Source of the DNA: Crenothrix sp. D3
Lineage (GTDB): Bacteria; Pseudomonadota; Gammaproteobacteria; Methylococcales; Methylomonadaceae
Direction: 5' to 3'
Assembly (NCBI GenBank): GCA_002134785.1
Contig: MBQZ01000018.1
Coordinates: 248,001-312,000 of the forward strand
DNA: 64,000 bases
Each line of letters opens with the position of its first letter. The first letter of the stretch is position 1. The notes below the pieces were generated by a model, which saw only the letters and a program-made list of their open reading frames with translations, searched no databases and had not been told where the DNA came from. Of the stretch, positions 52,141-61,952 are shown piece after piece. A program made the translations under genes and the position numbers.

Positions 52141-55100
52141 ATGTCGTTTTTTCAAATCGGACAATTCGTTGCCCTCAAATCCAATCCCAACAAGCAATTT
52201 CCTGTAATTGACATTTTACCTAGTCTAAACACAGAAACTCGATACAAAGTTTTTGTCGATAATGCGCCAGAAATTTATTATCAAAGCCAACTAATCAGCA
52301 TTACCAACGCATCAGTAAAACGACACAGCCTAACCGCCAACGCCCTAAAAGCCCGAATCACCGCACTACAACTACAAAACCCCTCCGCTTCACGCATTTA
52401 TTCCTTAAATTCGGGACGCATTCAATTTGTTCCTTATCAATATCGCCCTGTTTTAAAACTAATTCGTGCTGATAGACCGCGCTTATTAATCGCCGATGAA
52501 GTGGGTGTGGGTAAAACCATTGAAGCAGGTTTGATTTTAAAAGAACTCAAGGCGCGAATGGACATCAATTCCGTGCTGATTATCTGCCCAAAAGCCTTAG
52601 TCGCAGAGCAAAAATGGCATAATGAAATGAAACGTTTTGATGAAGACTTTGAGGCGTTAGACGGTACAACATTACGCTCTCGCCTTAAAGAAGCCGATTT
52701 AGAAGGGCAATGGTCACGCAAACATAATTACGTTATTTTGCCATTTTCTCTGTTTAACAGTGATTTAGTAGAAGGTAAAAAACCCAAAGGGTTATTAAAC
52801 CTAGACCCACCGCCCAAATTTGACCTAATCATCGTTGACGAAGCCCACCATTTACGCAACAGCGACACATGGTTACATCGTGGCGTTTCCCTGTTATGCG
52901 AACACGCACAAGCGGTAATTTTTTTATCAGCAACTCCGATTCAACTCGGCGCAGACGATTTATACACCCTGCTAAATTTATTACGCCCTGACCTCATTAT
53001 TGATAAAGCCAGTTTTAAAGCAATGGCAGAACCTAATCCACACTTAAACACTGCCATAGCCTGTTGTCGGAAAAAATCGGAAAACTGGCAAAACCAAGCC
53101 CAAGACGCATTACAAAACGCCGCCAATACCGATTGGGGACAGCATTTTTTACAGCATGACCCAGACTTTCAAGCGACTCAAACCGCGCTCAGTGATACCA
53201 ACCTCACTGAAACCCAGCGTGTTAAATTGGTACGCAACATTGAATCTTTTTACACCTTTAATTCATTGATTAATCGCACACGCCGCCGTGATATTGGCAA
53301 CTTCACCCAACGCAAACCACAAACCATTGAAGTTGATTACACCGCGCCACAACGCCAACTGCATGATTGCTTGCTCGACATCATGGCGGACATTTACGCC
53401 TACAGTCATGGTGAACGTAGCGTTAAATTTATGCTCAGCACCATTCGCCGCCAAGCCGCCAGTTGTTTGCATGGACTCGCGCCATTATTGAAAGATATGC
53501 TAGAACGCAAACTAAACGCCTTGCAAATAACCGAACTTGCAGACGATGAAGACGATTTGTCTTTAGATATTCCCGAAAATATCAAACAAGACATTGAAAA
53601 AGTCATAGCCTTAGCCGAAGACTTGCCAACGGATGACCCAAAAGTAGAACGACTGTTAGCTTTAATCAAAGATAAACAGCAACAAGCCAATAACAAAATC
53701 CTGTTATTTTCCAGCTTTCGCCATACCTTACGTTATCTGGTCAACAACCTACCACAAGACGGTACGCGCTTTGGTTTGATACACGGTGAAATCAATCACG
53801 AAGACCGCGCCGATTTACGCAGCCGTTTTGCCTTACCGCGTGAAGACCAACACGCCATTGATTGTTTACTCTCATCGGAAGTCGGTTGCGAAGGCTTGGA
53901 TTTTCAATTTTGCGATTATTTAATCAACTATGATTTGCCGTGGAATCCCATGCGTATTGAACAACGCATAGGACGTATAGACCGCTACGGACAAAAAAGC
54001 GAAACCGTGGCAATCGTCAATTTCATCACACCAGACACTGTAGACGCTGATATTTATAACCGTTGCTTATTGCGTATTGGGGTATTTGAATCCGCTATTG
54101 GTGGTTGTGAAGCCATATTAGGTGACATTACTCAACAGATACACAGTATCAGCGAACAATTTGAACTCACCGAAGCTGAACGCCAAGAACGTTTACAACA
54201 GCTCGCCGACAACGACATCCGCATAATGCACGAACAAGAAGCCCTAGAAAATAGCGAAGCCGAATTGTTTGGCATTGATATAAGCAAACAAGCATGGGAT
54301 GAAACTTTAGCACAAGCGACTAGCCCATTTTTAACCTCTGAAGCCATGCAACGCCTTGTTTCCCATTATCTACAACAACGCTTAGCCAAAGAACACGAGC
54401 TTATTCAAGGTGAAAAACCCACCAAAACCCTGCGTTTAACCAAAGAAGACCGACAACAATTATTAGCCGACAATGCCAAACTCAACGCCCACAGCAAAGA
54501 AACCGTTGCTAGAGATTGGGAACACTGGCTTAAAGGCAGTGAACTTACTCTAGCCATTAGCTTTACTCAGGAAGGCGCAGCTGAACACAGCAAAGTACAA
54601 TTGATTGATACCTTGCATCCTTTAACACGTCTAGCCATGCAAGCCGTATTAACCGAACCACAAGCTTACAGTTCCTTAACCGCCAATAGTACCGACATTG
54701 CCGCTGGACTATACCCGTTTGCCATCTATCGCTGGGACAGCAAAGGCGTTAAAGCTGACCAAGAATTTATCGCCGTCACAGAAAACCCCGATTTACGCGC
54801 ACAACTCATGACCTTACTTGCTGATGCCGACACAGGAACAGCCGACTTACCCGAACAAAGCGTATTTGATGACTTGGAACAACACCATTACCAACTCTGG
54901 CAACACGCCCAAGCCGAACATCAAGCCAAAAATCGCCAACGGGTTGAACATCGTTTACAAAGTTTGCGTAACAGTCACGCGGCGCGTGTCGCCTTGTTGC
55001 GTGATACTATCCAGCGCAATACCAATCCGCTGATTCAAACCATGAAACAAGCGGAACTACACAATGCTGAAGCGGATTATCAATACCGTGTTAGTCAGTT

Positions 55101-55188
55101 AGAAAATGACCGTGATGCGGGCGATATACACGCGCAAGCGGTGTTATTTGGGATTTTAGAAATCAGAGCTTCTGAGGAAAAACAATGA
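52141..55188 (+). CDS. SNF2-family helicase, putative defence gene
   Basis: A 1015-residue superfamily 2 ATPase. Motif I ADEVGVGKTIEAG (Walker A 119-127), DEAHH (233-237), motif III SATPIQ and motif VI QRIGRIDRYGQ (608-618) are all intact. The N-terminal ~100 residues look like a small beta-barrel domain (FQIGQFVALKSNPNKQFPV). The long C-terminus (700-1015) is Gln/Glu-rich and helical. It resembles the HepA/RapA-like helicases of DISARM (DrmD) and related defence loci. A GGAAAG box precedes 52141. It overlaps the next gene by four bases. Confidence 0.88.
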   Translation: MSFFQIGQFVALKSNPNKQFPVIDILPSLNTETRYKVFVDNAPEIYYQSQLISITNASVKRHSLTANALKARITALQLQNPSASRIYSLNSGRIQFVPYQYRPVLKLIRADRPRLLIADEVGVGKTIEAGLILKELKARMDINSVLIICPKALVAEQKWHNEMKRFDEDFEALDGTTLRSRLKEADLEGQWSRKHNYVILPFSLFNSDLVEGKKPKGLLNLDPPPKFDLIIVDEAHHLRNSDTWLHRGVSLLCEHAQAVIFLSATPIQLGADDLYTLLNLLRPDLIIDKASFKAMAEPNPHLNTAIACCRKKSENWQNQAQDALQNAANTDWGQHFLQHDPDFQATQTALSDTNLTETQRVKLVRNIESFYTFNSLINRTRRRDIGNFTQRKPQTIEVDYTAPQRQLHDCLLDIMADIYAYSHGERSVKFMLSTIRRQAASCLHGLAPLLKDMLERKLNALQITELADDEDDLSLDIPENIKQDIEKVIALAEDLPTDDPKVERLLALIKDKQQQANNKILLFSSFRHTLRYLVNNLPQDGTRFGLIHGEINHEDRADLRSRFALPREDQHAIDCLLSSEVGCEGLDFQFCDYLINYDLPWNPMRIEQRIGRIDRYGQKSETVAIVNFITPDTVDADIYNRCLLRIGVFESAIGGCEAILGDITQQIHSISEQFELTEAERQERLQQLADNDIRIMHEQEALENSEAELFGIDISKQAWDETLAQATSPFLTSEAMQRLVSHYLQQRLAKEHELIQGEKPTKTLRLTKEDRQQLLADNAKLNAHSKETVARDWEHWLKGSELTLAISFTQEGAAEHSKVQLIDTLHPLTRLAMQAVLTEPQAYSSLTANSTDIAAGLYPFAIYRWDSKGVKADQEFIAVTENPDLRAQLMTLLADADTGTADLPEQSVFDDLEQHHYQLWQHAQAEHQAKNRQRVEHRLQSLRNSHAARVALLRDTIQRNTNPLIQTMKQAELHNAEADYQYRVSQLENDRDAGDIHAQAVLFGILEIRASEEKQ

Positions 55189-58100
55189 GCAAAATAGATT
55201 ACGAAAAAATCCGCCAAGATAATATTGAAGAATACGGCAAAGGCACACGCCACCTTTCTTATCTTGCTGATATTTATAACACTCGAACTCATTTTATTTT
55301 TGAAGTTTTGCAAAATGCCGAAGATGCGCTTTCACGCCGTGTATCATCAAAGGATTCGGGGTATGTGCGCTTTCATTTATATGACGATAAACTTGAAATT
55401 TATCACAACGGTAAAGCATTTGATGAACGCGATGTAATAGGTATTTGCGGCATTGGCGAAGGGACTAAAGCAGACGATTACACGCAAATCGGTAAATTTG
55501 GTATTGGTTTCAAGTCTGTTTATAACTACAGTTTTTTTCCACAAATTCATTCCGAAAACGAACATTTTGAAATAAGCCGATTCGTTGAACCTTATGCTAT
55601 CGAAGCAACAACCAATAAAGATACCTTGATTGTTTTGCCGTTTGACAAACCAGAAAAAAGACCTGAATGGGCGACGAAGTTTCGTGACAATGTGAATGCT
55701 GATGATGCGGTATCAGAAATCAGCGAAGCAATTAATAAACTGAGTATTCGCACCTTGCTGTTTTTACAGTACGTTGAAAAAATTGAATGGATATTGCCAG
55801 ATGGAAAACAGGGAATATTAGCCAGAAAAAATAAATCTAAAAATAAACGAGATAATTGGTGTATTGTTGAAGTTAGCGACCATTTAGCAAAAACGGAACA
55901 ATGGCAAATTTTTTCAAACGATATTGATGTTACAGAGAGCAATAAAAAACACTCTGCAAAAATTGAAATTGCTTTTTTACTTGAAAAAGGCAAAGTGATT
56001 AAAGCGCATGATACTGAATTGGTTGTTTCATTTCCGACTAAAGAGAAAACAGAACTTGGTTTTTTGATTCAAGCCCCCTTTAAAGTCACTAAATCGCGTG
56101 ACAATATCAAAAGCGATTATGATTCGGCAAACCATCAAATGATTAACACTGCCGCGCAATTGGTCACTGATAGTTTATTGATTTTGCGCGATGCCAAAAA
56201 ATTAAATGTTGCTAGTTATAACGCACTGCCTTTAAACGAAGAGAATTTTTCAGAAAATAGTTTTTTCCGTCCTGTTTATGACCAAGTGCGTGAAGCACTG
56301 AAAACACAAGCCTTATTGCCTGCACATAATGGTAGTTTTATTAAAGCGAATGAAGCAAAACTCGCACGCATTCAACCATTAGTGGATTTATTTTCACCTA
56401 AACAATTGGGTGCATTATTCAATAAAAAACAGTTATTTTGGTTGGATTCATCTATCACTGAAAGTGGTATTTATAAAGATATTTACGACTATTTGAAGCA
56501 TCTTGTTTCTGATATTGAAGTATCCGTTGATAATAAATTAACATCAAAATTAACGGATGAGTTTTTTAGCAAACGATCAATAAATTGGCTAATTCAATTT
56601 ATTTTATACGCAGAGCAAGGAGCTAAACCTCTTAAAAACCTTCCTTTTGTTCGTCTTCAATCAGGCAAGCAAGTAAAAACAAAAAGCGACACTCCAAACG
56701 AAGTAACAGCTTGGTTTAAACCGAATAATACCGAAGGCTTGGATTTAACAATATTTGAAATAGTACATGATAAATTAGCTAAAAACATAGATGTTAAAAC
56801 CTTTTTGAACAAAGAAGGTATTGATAAAATTAAACTTGAAGATATAGTTGTTAATTGTTTATTGCCAAAATATAAAAATTCTGTTGAGTTTAATTCTGAT
56901 GATTATCTAAAAGATTTACAGCAAATTGCAGAAGCGTATGTGCATGGTAATGACAATACAAAGGTATATCTTGAAGAAAAATTAAACGAAACAGCATGGT
57001 TAGCTTGTATTAAGTTCGGCGACAATGAAACAGAAATTTTCTGGAAAAAACCAAAGAGTAATTTATTCGATAAACCAAGCGATATTGAAATGCCATCATC
57101 TATAACAGAAGATAGCCAAGTCTATTTTTTGCATTCGATTTTTGAACATGAATCATTTAATTCATGTCACTCATTTAAAAAGTTTTTAGATAAATGCGTC
57201 CATGAAATGGATACGGTAGCTATTGTTGAAAAGTTTATATTACCAAAATATCCGCTAGAAAATTTCAATGAAGAAGAATATCACGCGGATTTACAGTTGA
57301 TTTCAAAAGCCCGTTATGCAATTGATTTAAAAACAGTTAATTGGGTCGCTTGTATTCATGCTAGTGGCAATATGTCCGATATTGTTTGGAAAAAAACTAA
57401 TGAGCCAGCTTTATATAAAAAGGATGGCAACTGTGAAACATGGTTTAAAGGATTAATAAATATTGATGCTTATTTTTTGCATCAATCAATTATTGAAGAA
57501 TTAGACGAAAATTACATAAATCAAGTAATTAACCCTGCTAATACCTTAATTAAAAACCTATCCTCATCTGACAACGAAACAATTTGCTTAGTAAATGCAA
57601 TTCCTAGAAATGAACATTGTAAATATTTAAAAGGTAGCAATAATTCTTATTATCAAGGTCTAAACGGATTTAAACCTAACGTACTAATTTATGGTTTAGA
57701 ACAGGCATTTAATTCATGGAATATTGATAGATTTAGAATTTTTTGGAGAATATTACTTTCTGCACCAAGAATTATTAACGGAGAAATCCGTTCTGAAACC
57801 AGAAAAACTCTTTTATCCACTGCAATACCTAAATCAATGGATACCGAAGTTGGCAAGTTATGCTATAGCAATCAATGGATTCCAGACAAAACTGGTAACT
57901 GGCATAAACCCAGTGAATTATTACTCACCGATTTACCCGATGAATTTGAAACAAGTTCTATTAGTGCCAAAGAAGTCGCTGAAAAATTGGGCATGAAAAA
58001 GCCAGAGGTTGAGCAAGCTATTAATATTATTGCAAGAGATGACCACGATTTAAGACGATTAATTGAGCGTTATCAATCAGGTTCAGATGCTGAACGGCAA

Positions 58101-58739
58101 AAAATTCTCAAAATGATTCCACAAGAAGAAATCCCACCACAATCAGCCCTATCTTTTAAAAAAGGAATTAGTAATTTATTCCGTCCACAAAGGGGCAGTA
58201 TTTCAGCAAGTGATGCAGATAATTCAAACTACGCAATACCTGATACCAACCGTTATCAGAACAAATTGGATAAAGCAGTAGAAGAAGATGTAGAACATCA
58301 CCAAACTACACCGCAAACAATTCGTTTTTCACCAGTACGTCAATCACAATCAAATAAAGAAGCGCGTGATTTTCTCTATGAGCAATATCAAGGTTACTGC
58401 CAAATAACAAGTAATACCTTTCCCAAAGCCTCGGTGAATGCTAACGGTGAAGCTGAAAACTATTTTGAAGCCTGTTCACTGCTTTCTTATAGCAATGCTG
58501 ATTATCTAAACAATGAAGGCAATATGTTGTGTGTCAGTGCCGATACAATGGCAAAGTTGAAAACTGCCAGCTTTGAATGGTTGGATGATTTAGAAACAAT
58601 TATTAAGGATTTTGAACAAAGAGAAATTGGAGAAATGGACACAGTAGCTGTAAAGATTCGCTTAGCAGGTGAAGAATGTCAAATCACTTGGAGTGAACGC
58701 CATTTTCCCCGTTTTGTCGCTTTATGGAACGAAGCATGA
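55185..58739 (+). CDS. Sacsin-like GHKL/HSP90-type ATPase, putative defence gene
   Basis: An 1184-residue protein. The N-terminal GHKL domain has the N box EVLQNAEDA (E40, N44), HNGKAF, GICGIGEGTK and G2 IGKFGIGFK (102-110), as in sacsin-type ATPases. The large middle (250-1050) has weakly repeated segments (KPKSNLFDKPSD; KKTNEPALYKKDG), each with a WLACI/WVACI core. The C-terminal ~1060-1150 resembles a zinc/HNH-type domain but lacks most metal ligands. It is translationally coupled to the helicase. It is more AT-rich in the middle than neighbouring housekeeping genes. Nucleic-acid sensing or an anti-phage role is inferred. Confidence 0.85.
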   Translation: MSKIDYEKIRQDNIEEYGKGTRHLSYLADIYNTRTHFIFEVLQNAEDALSRRVSSKDSGYVRFHLYDDKLEIYHNGKAFDERDVIGICGIGEGTKADDYTQIGKFGIGFKSVYNYSFFPQIHSENEHFEISRFVEPYAIEATTNKDTLIVLPFDKPEKRPEWATKFRDNVNADDAVSEISEAINKLSIRTLLFLQYVEKIEWILPDGKQGILARKNKSKNKRDNWCIVEVSDHLAKTEQWQIFSNDIDVTESNKKHSAKIEIAFLLEKGKVIKAHDTELVVSFPTKEKTELGFLIQAPFKVTKSRDNIKSDYDSANHQMINTAAQLVTDSLLILRDAKKLNVASYNALPLNEENFSENSFFRPVYDQVREALKTQALLPAHNGSFIKANEAKLARIQPLVDLFSPKQLGALFNKKQLFWLDSSITESGIYKDIYDYLKHLVSDIEVSVDNKLTSKLTDEFFSKRSINWLIQFILYAEQGAKPLKNLPFVRLQSGKQVKTKSDTPNEVTAWFKPNNTEGLDLTIFEIVHDKLAKNIDVKTFLNKEGIDKIKLEDIVVNCLLPKYKNSVEFNSDDYLKDLQQIAEAYVHGNDNTKVYLEEKLNETAWLACIKFGDNETEIFWKKPKSNLFDKPSDIEMPSSITEDSQVYFLHSIFEHESFNSCHSFKKFLDKCVHEMDTVAIVEKFILPKYPLENFNEEEYHADLQLISKARYAIDLKTVNWVACIHASGNMSDIVWKKTNEPALYKKDGNCETWFKGLINIDAYFLHQSIIEELDENYINQVINPANTLIKNLSSSDNETICLVNAIPRNEHCKYLKGSNNSYYQGLNGFKPNVLIYGLEQAFNSWNIDRFRIFWRILLSAPRIINGEIRSETRKTLLSTAIPKSMDTEVGKLCYSNQWIPDKTGNWHKPSELLLTDLPDEFETSSISAKEVAEKLGMKKPEVEQAINIIARDDHDLRRLIERYQSGSDAERQKILKMIPQEEIPPQSALSFKKGISNLFRPQRGSISASDADNSNYAIPDTNRYQNKLDKAVEEDVEHHQTTPQTIRFSPVRQSQSNKEARDFLYEQYQGYCQITSNTFPKASVNANGEAENYFEACSLLSYSNADYLNNEGNMLCVSADTMAKLKTASFEWLDDLETIIKDFEQREIGEMDTVAVKIRLAGEECQITWSERHFPRFVALWNEA

Positions 58740-58783
58740 ATTTTACCGAACGACGCACAGAAATCCGTGAATACACTTGCTAG
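58736..58783 (+). pseudogene. 15-codon stump of a third coupled island gene
   Basis: The ATG overlaps the TGA of the GHKL gene (ATGA). It encodes MNFTERRTEIREYTC, an ordinary-looking gene start, followed by TAG. The remaining bases to uvrC have no reading frame of note. This suggests an operon member lost when the island was joined to uvrC. Confidence 0.5.
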
Positions 58784-58854
58784 ATTTAAAAACCATTTTA
58801 AACCGTTTGGCAGCAGTGCAGTTTTTACAAGCGTAACTATGGGTAGGCTAAGCC

Positions 58855-60666
58855 GTGTTCGATAGCACAACATTTTTAAAAAATCTCACCACGCAAGCGG
58901 GCATTTATAAAATGCTGAATGCGGAGGGGGAGATTATTTATATTGGTAAGGCGAAGAATCTTAAAAATCGCGTTGCCAGTTATTTCAAAAACTCAGCCAC
59001 GACGCTGAAACAGCAGGCGATGGTGGCTAAAATTGCCGCTATTGAGGTGACAGTCACGCAGACCGAAAACGAGGCGTTGTTGCTGGAATGTCAGCAAATC
59101 AAGCTGCATAAGCCGCGTTATAATATTTGTTTGCGGGATGATAAATCTTACCCTTATATTTTTCTGTCTAATCACGAATTTCCGCAAATCAGTTTGCACC
59201 GTGGTGCGAAACGCAAGTTAGGGCGTTATTTTGGCCCGTATCCGAGTTCGGGGGCGGCGCGGGAAAGTTTGAAGTTGTTGCAGAGATTATTTCCTATTCG
59301 CCAATGTGAGGAATCAGTTTATAACAATCGCACGCGCCCTTGTTTGCAGTATCAAATCGGGCGTTGTACCGCGCCGTGTGTGGGGTTGATTGATAAAGCG
59401 AGTTACGCGCTGGATGTGAAAAATACGGTGCTGTTTTTGGAGGGTAAAAGTGGGCTATTAATTAATGAGTTAATTGTGAGTATGGATAAAGCCGCTGCTG
59501 AACTTAATTTTGAACACGCGGCACGATTGAGAGATCAAATTTCACGGTTGCGGTCGTTATTAGACACACAGTCTGTTAATGATGAGCAAGGAGATATGGA
59601 TATTATTGCCTGTGCGACGCAAGCCAATGTCGCGTGTGTGCAGGTGTTTTTTATTCGTAACGGTCAGCATTTAGGGCATAAGGTTTTTTTTCCGAAAATG
59701 ACTGAGGTGCATGAAGCGGCTGCGGTGTTGCAAGCCTTTATTCCCCAGTATTATTTCGATAAACCCATGCCGCATGAGTTAATTATTAGTCATGAGTTAG
59801 CGGAAATGGATTTGTTACGCGAGACCTTAGCCAGCCACGCTAATCACGCGTTGACAATTAGTTATAAAGCGAAAGATGAGCGGTTGAAGTGGCTAGAAAT
59901 GGCGCGTAACAATGCCGAAAATGCTTTATTAACTCACATTGCATCTAAGCAAAATCTACACGCTCGCTTTGTGAGTTTGCAGCAAATACTCGGTTGTAAA
60001 GACGTGCCTAATCGTCTGGAATGTTTTGATATTAGTCATACACAAGGCGAGCAAACGGTGGCATCTTGCGTGGTATTTGATAGAGAGGGCGCGGTTAAAT
60101 CGGCTTATCGGCGATTTAATATCACGGGTATTGCAGGTGGTGATGATTATGCAGCGATTCATCAAGCGGTTTTTAGACGCTTTAAACGCTTGCAACAAGG
60201 GGAACATCAAGCCCCCGATATAGTGTTTATCGACGGTGGCAAAGGTCAAGTGCATGAAGCGCAAAAGGCATTAGCAGAATTAGCTATAAACAATGTTATG
60301 ATAGTGGGTGTTGCAAAAGGAGAGCAGCGAAAGGCTGGCATGGAGAAACTAATTGTTCTAAATCAGAATCAGCCAATAGTAGCAGTGGGGTCTGGCGGTT
60401 TGTTGTTGATTCAACAAATTCGTGACGAAGCACATCGATTTGCCATCACAGGACATAGGCAAAGTCGAGCCAAGGCAAGTAAAAAATCAGTTTTAGAATC
60501 CATTTCAGGGTTAGGAACTAAGCGACGGCAGCTATTATTAAAACAGTTTGGGGGGTTGCAAGGTGTAGCACGCGCGAGTGTGGATGCGCTTTGTAACATA
60601 GATGGCATTAGCCGAACGTTGGCACAACGAATTTACGATACCTTTCATCATTCAGATGACCATTGA
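58855..60666 (+). CDS. uvrC: Excinuclease ABC subunit C
   Basis: Makes both incisions in nucleotide excision repair with UvrAB. Residues 16-90 form the GIY-YIG nuclease (AGIYKMLNAEGEIIYIGKAKNLKNR). The UVR domain that contacts UvrB is near 200-240 (AAAELNFEHAARLRDQI), then the RNase H-like nuclease (CFDISHTQGEQTVAS, FIDGGKGQ), and a C-terminal double helix-hairpin-helix (SISGLGTKRRQLLLKQFGG). The 603-residue length is normal. The start is GTG at 58855, as in the broken left copy; AGG lies about 9 bases before. It overlaps pgsA. Confidence 0.95.
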   Translation: MFDSTTFLKNLTTQAGIYKMLNAEGEIIYIGKAKNLKNRVASYFKNSATTLKQQAMVAKIAAIEVTVTQTENEALLLECQQIKLHKPRYNICLRDDKSYPYIFLSNHEFPQISLHRGAKRKLGRYFGPYPSSGAARESLKLLQRLFPIRQCEESVYNNRTRPCLQYQIGRCTAPCVGLIDKASYALDVKNTVLFLEGKSGLLINELIVSMDKAAAELNFEHAARLRDQISRLRSLLDTQSVNDEQGDMDIIACATQANVACVQVFFIRNGQHLGHKVFFPKMTEVHEAAAVLQAFIPQYYFDKPMPHELIISHELAEMDLLRETLASHANHALTISYKAKDERLKWLEMARNNAENALLTHIASKQNLHARFVSLQQILGCKDVPNRLECFDISHTQGEQTVASCVVFDREGAVKSAYRRFNITGIAGGDDYAAIHQAVFRRFKRLQQGEHQAPDIVFIDGGKGQVHEAQKALAELAINNVMIVGVAKGEQRKAGMEKLIVLNQNQPIVAVGSGGLLLIQQIRDEAHRFAITGHRQSRAKASKKSVLESISGLGTKRRQLLLKQFGGLQGVARASVDALCNIDGISRTLAQRIYDTFHHSDDH

Positions 60667-61219
60667 ATTTAATTTACCTACCAATCTGACTCTGTTAAGA
60701 ATTGCGTTAATTCCTCTATTAGCGGTCGTTTTCTATTTGCCTTGGCAGTATGCCAACGTGGCGTGTATGCTGATTTTTTTAGCAGCAGGTATTACCGACT
60801 GGTTAGATGGTTATCTGGCGCGAAAAATGCAGTTAGAAACGCCTTTTGGGGCTTTTTTAGATCCCGTTGCCGATAAATTGATGGTGGCTATTGTGTTGGT
60901 ATTGCTAGTGCAACAACAAGCAACCGCTTATTTAGCCATTCCTGCCGCTATTATTATTGGTCGGGAAATCACGATTGCGTCGTTACGCGAATGGATGGCA
61001 GAAATTGGTCAACGTGCAACGGTTAAAGTGTCTGACATCGGCAAATGGAAAACAACAGCACAAATGCTGGCGATAGGGTTTTTATTGTATCGTGAAGATT
61101 TATTGGGCTTACCGATTAACTCAATCGGCTATGTTCTATTGTATATTGCTGCCGCATTAACGTTATGGTCTATGATTAGCTATCTACGCGCGGCTTTAAC
61201 GGCTATTGCTGAAAAATAA
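60656..61219 (+). CDS. pgsA: CDP-diacylglycerol-glycerol-3-phosphate 3-phosphatidyltransferase
   Basis: Inner-membrane enzyme making phosphatidylglycerophosphate, the first step to PG and cardiolipin. The CDP-alcohol phosphatidyltransferase motif is intact: DGYLAR, then GAFLDPVAD. Four to five helices. The ATG at 60656 (MTIEFNLPTNLTLLRI) matches PgsA N-termini and overlaps the uvrC end by 11 bases; a longer frame from 60602 lies within uvrC. The uvrC-pgsA pairing is typical of gammaproteobacteria. Length 187. Confidence 0.95.
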   Translation: MTIEFNLPTNLTLLRIALIPLLAVVFYLPWQYANVACMLIFLAAGITDWLDGYLARKMQLETPFGAFLDPVADKLMVAIVLVLLVQQQATAYLAIPAAIIIGREITIASLREWMAEIGQRATVKVSDIGKWKTTAQMLAIGFLLYREDLLGLPINSIGYVLLYIAAALTLWSMISYLRAALTAIAEK

Positions 61220-61307
61220 CAACATTATTAACTCAAGGTTTTACTAACCTTCTATATTTTACTAACATTAAGCGATATAGCGCATTGACACGCTGTGAAA
61301 TAAGCAC

Positions 61308-61904
61308 ATGGATCAAGAAAAAGACACTCATACTAAAACTGAAATACAAGATGAAATTTTATTAGCCGCCTTAAAACTATTTGCTGAAAAAGGCTATTTC
61401 AATACATCATTAACCGATATTGCAGAAGCCGCAGGTATTAAAACAGCAGGGGCAATTTATCATCATTTTAAACATAAACAAATGATTGCCACGGCACTGT
61501 ATGCCAATATCTTGGATAGCTTAAATATATCTATTGATGAAATACGGCGTAAAAATCAAAAGCCTTCTGAACAATTACACGGTATCGTGGATTTATTCTT
61601 CAAGCTAACTGATGATGCTCCTGAGGTTATGCAGTTTTTGCTGATATTAAAAATCAATGAATTTTTACCCGAAGCCAAGCCGTTACTCGATACCGCCGCC
61701 TTCGTAAAAATCATCAAAATTATTCGTACAGGTATTAGCGAAGGCGATATACGCAATATTGACCCATTACTAGCTAATGCGTATTTTTTTGGTATTATTC
61801 ATAATACCCTGCGTATGGTACTGACAGGTGCGTTAGATAAAAAAGCCGAGTCCTATCAATCACAAACATGGTTGATTGCATGGAATGCAATTGTTAAAAA
61901 ATAA
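61308..61904 (+). CDS. TetR/AcrR-family transcriptional regulator
   Basis: A 198-residue regulator. N-terminal helix-turn-helix EILLAALKLFAEKGYFNTSLTDIAEAAGIKTAGAIYHHFKHKQ is standard TetR; the C-terminal ligand domain is not identifiable by family. No target is obvious: the following genes are ycgN and a BacA-like transporter, the latter a reasonable candidate target. A hairpin follows. Confidence 0.9.
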   Translation: MDQEKDTHTKTEIQDEILLAALKLFAEKGYFNTSLTDIAEAAGIKTAGAIYHHFKHKQMIATALYANILDSLNISIDEIRRKNQKPSEQLHGIVDLFFKLTDDAPEVMQFLLILKINEFLPEAKPLLDTAAFVKIIKIIRTGISEGDIRNIDPLLANAYFFGIIHNTLRMVLTGALDKKAESYQSQTWLIAWNAIVKK

Positions 61905-61927
61905 TAATCCACTCATCCTCGAATACA

Positions 61928-61946
61928 GACGTTGCCGTGCAACGTC
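61928..61946 (+). other. Hairpin between the TetR gene and ycgN
   Basis: GACGTTGC and GCAACGTC form a perfect 8-base stem with a 3-base loop, followed by TTTACG and the ycgN ATG at 61953. It may be a weak terminator, or may limit ycgN translation since no other ribosome-binding site is visible there. Confidence 0.45.
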
Positions 61947-61952
61947 TTTACG

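Noticed and set aside
52141-58739. Canonical DISARM system
   Set aside because: Only the helicase recalls DrmD. There is no DrmA, DrmB, DrmC or methyltransferase gene in the window, and the GHKL protein is not a DISARM core gene.
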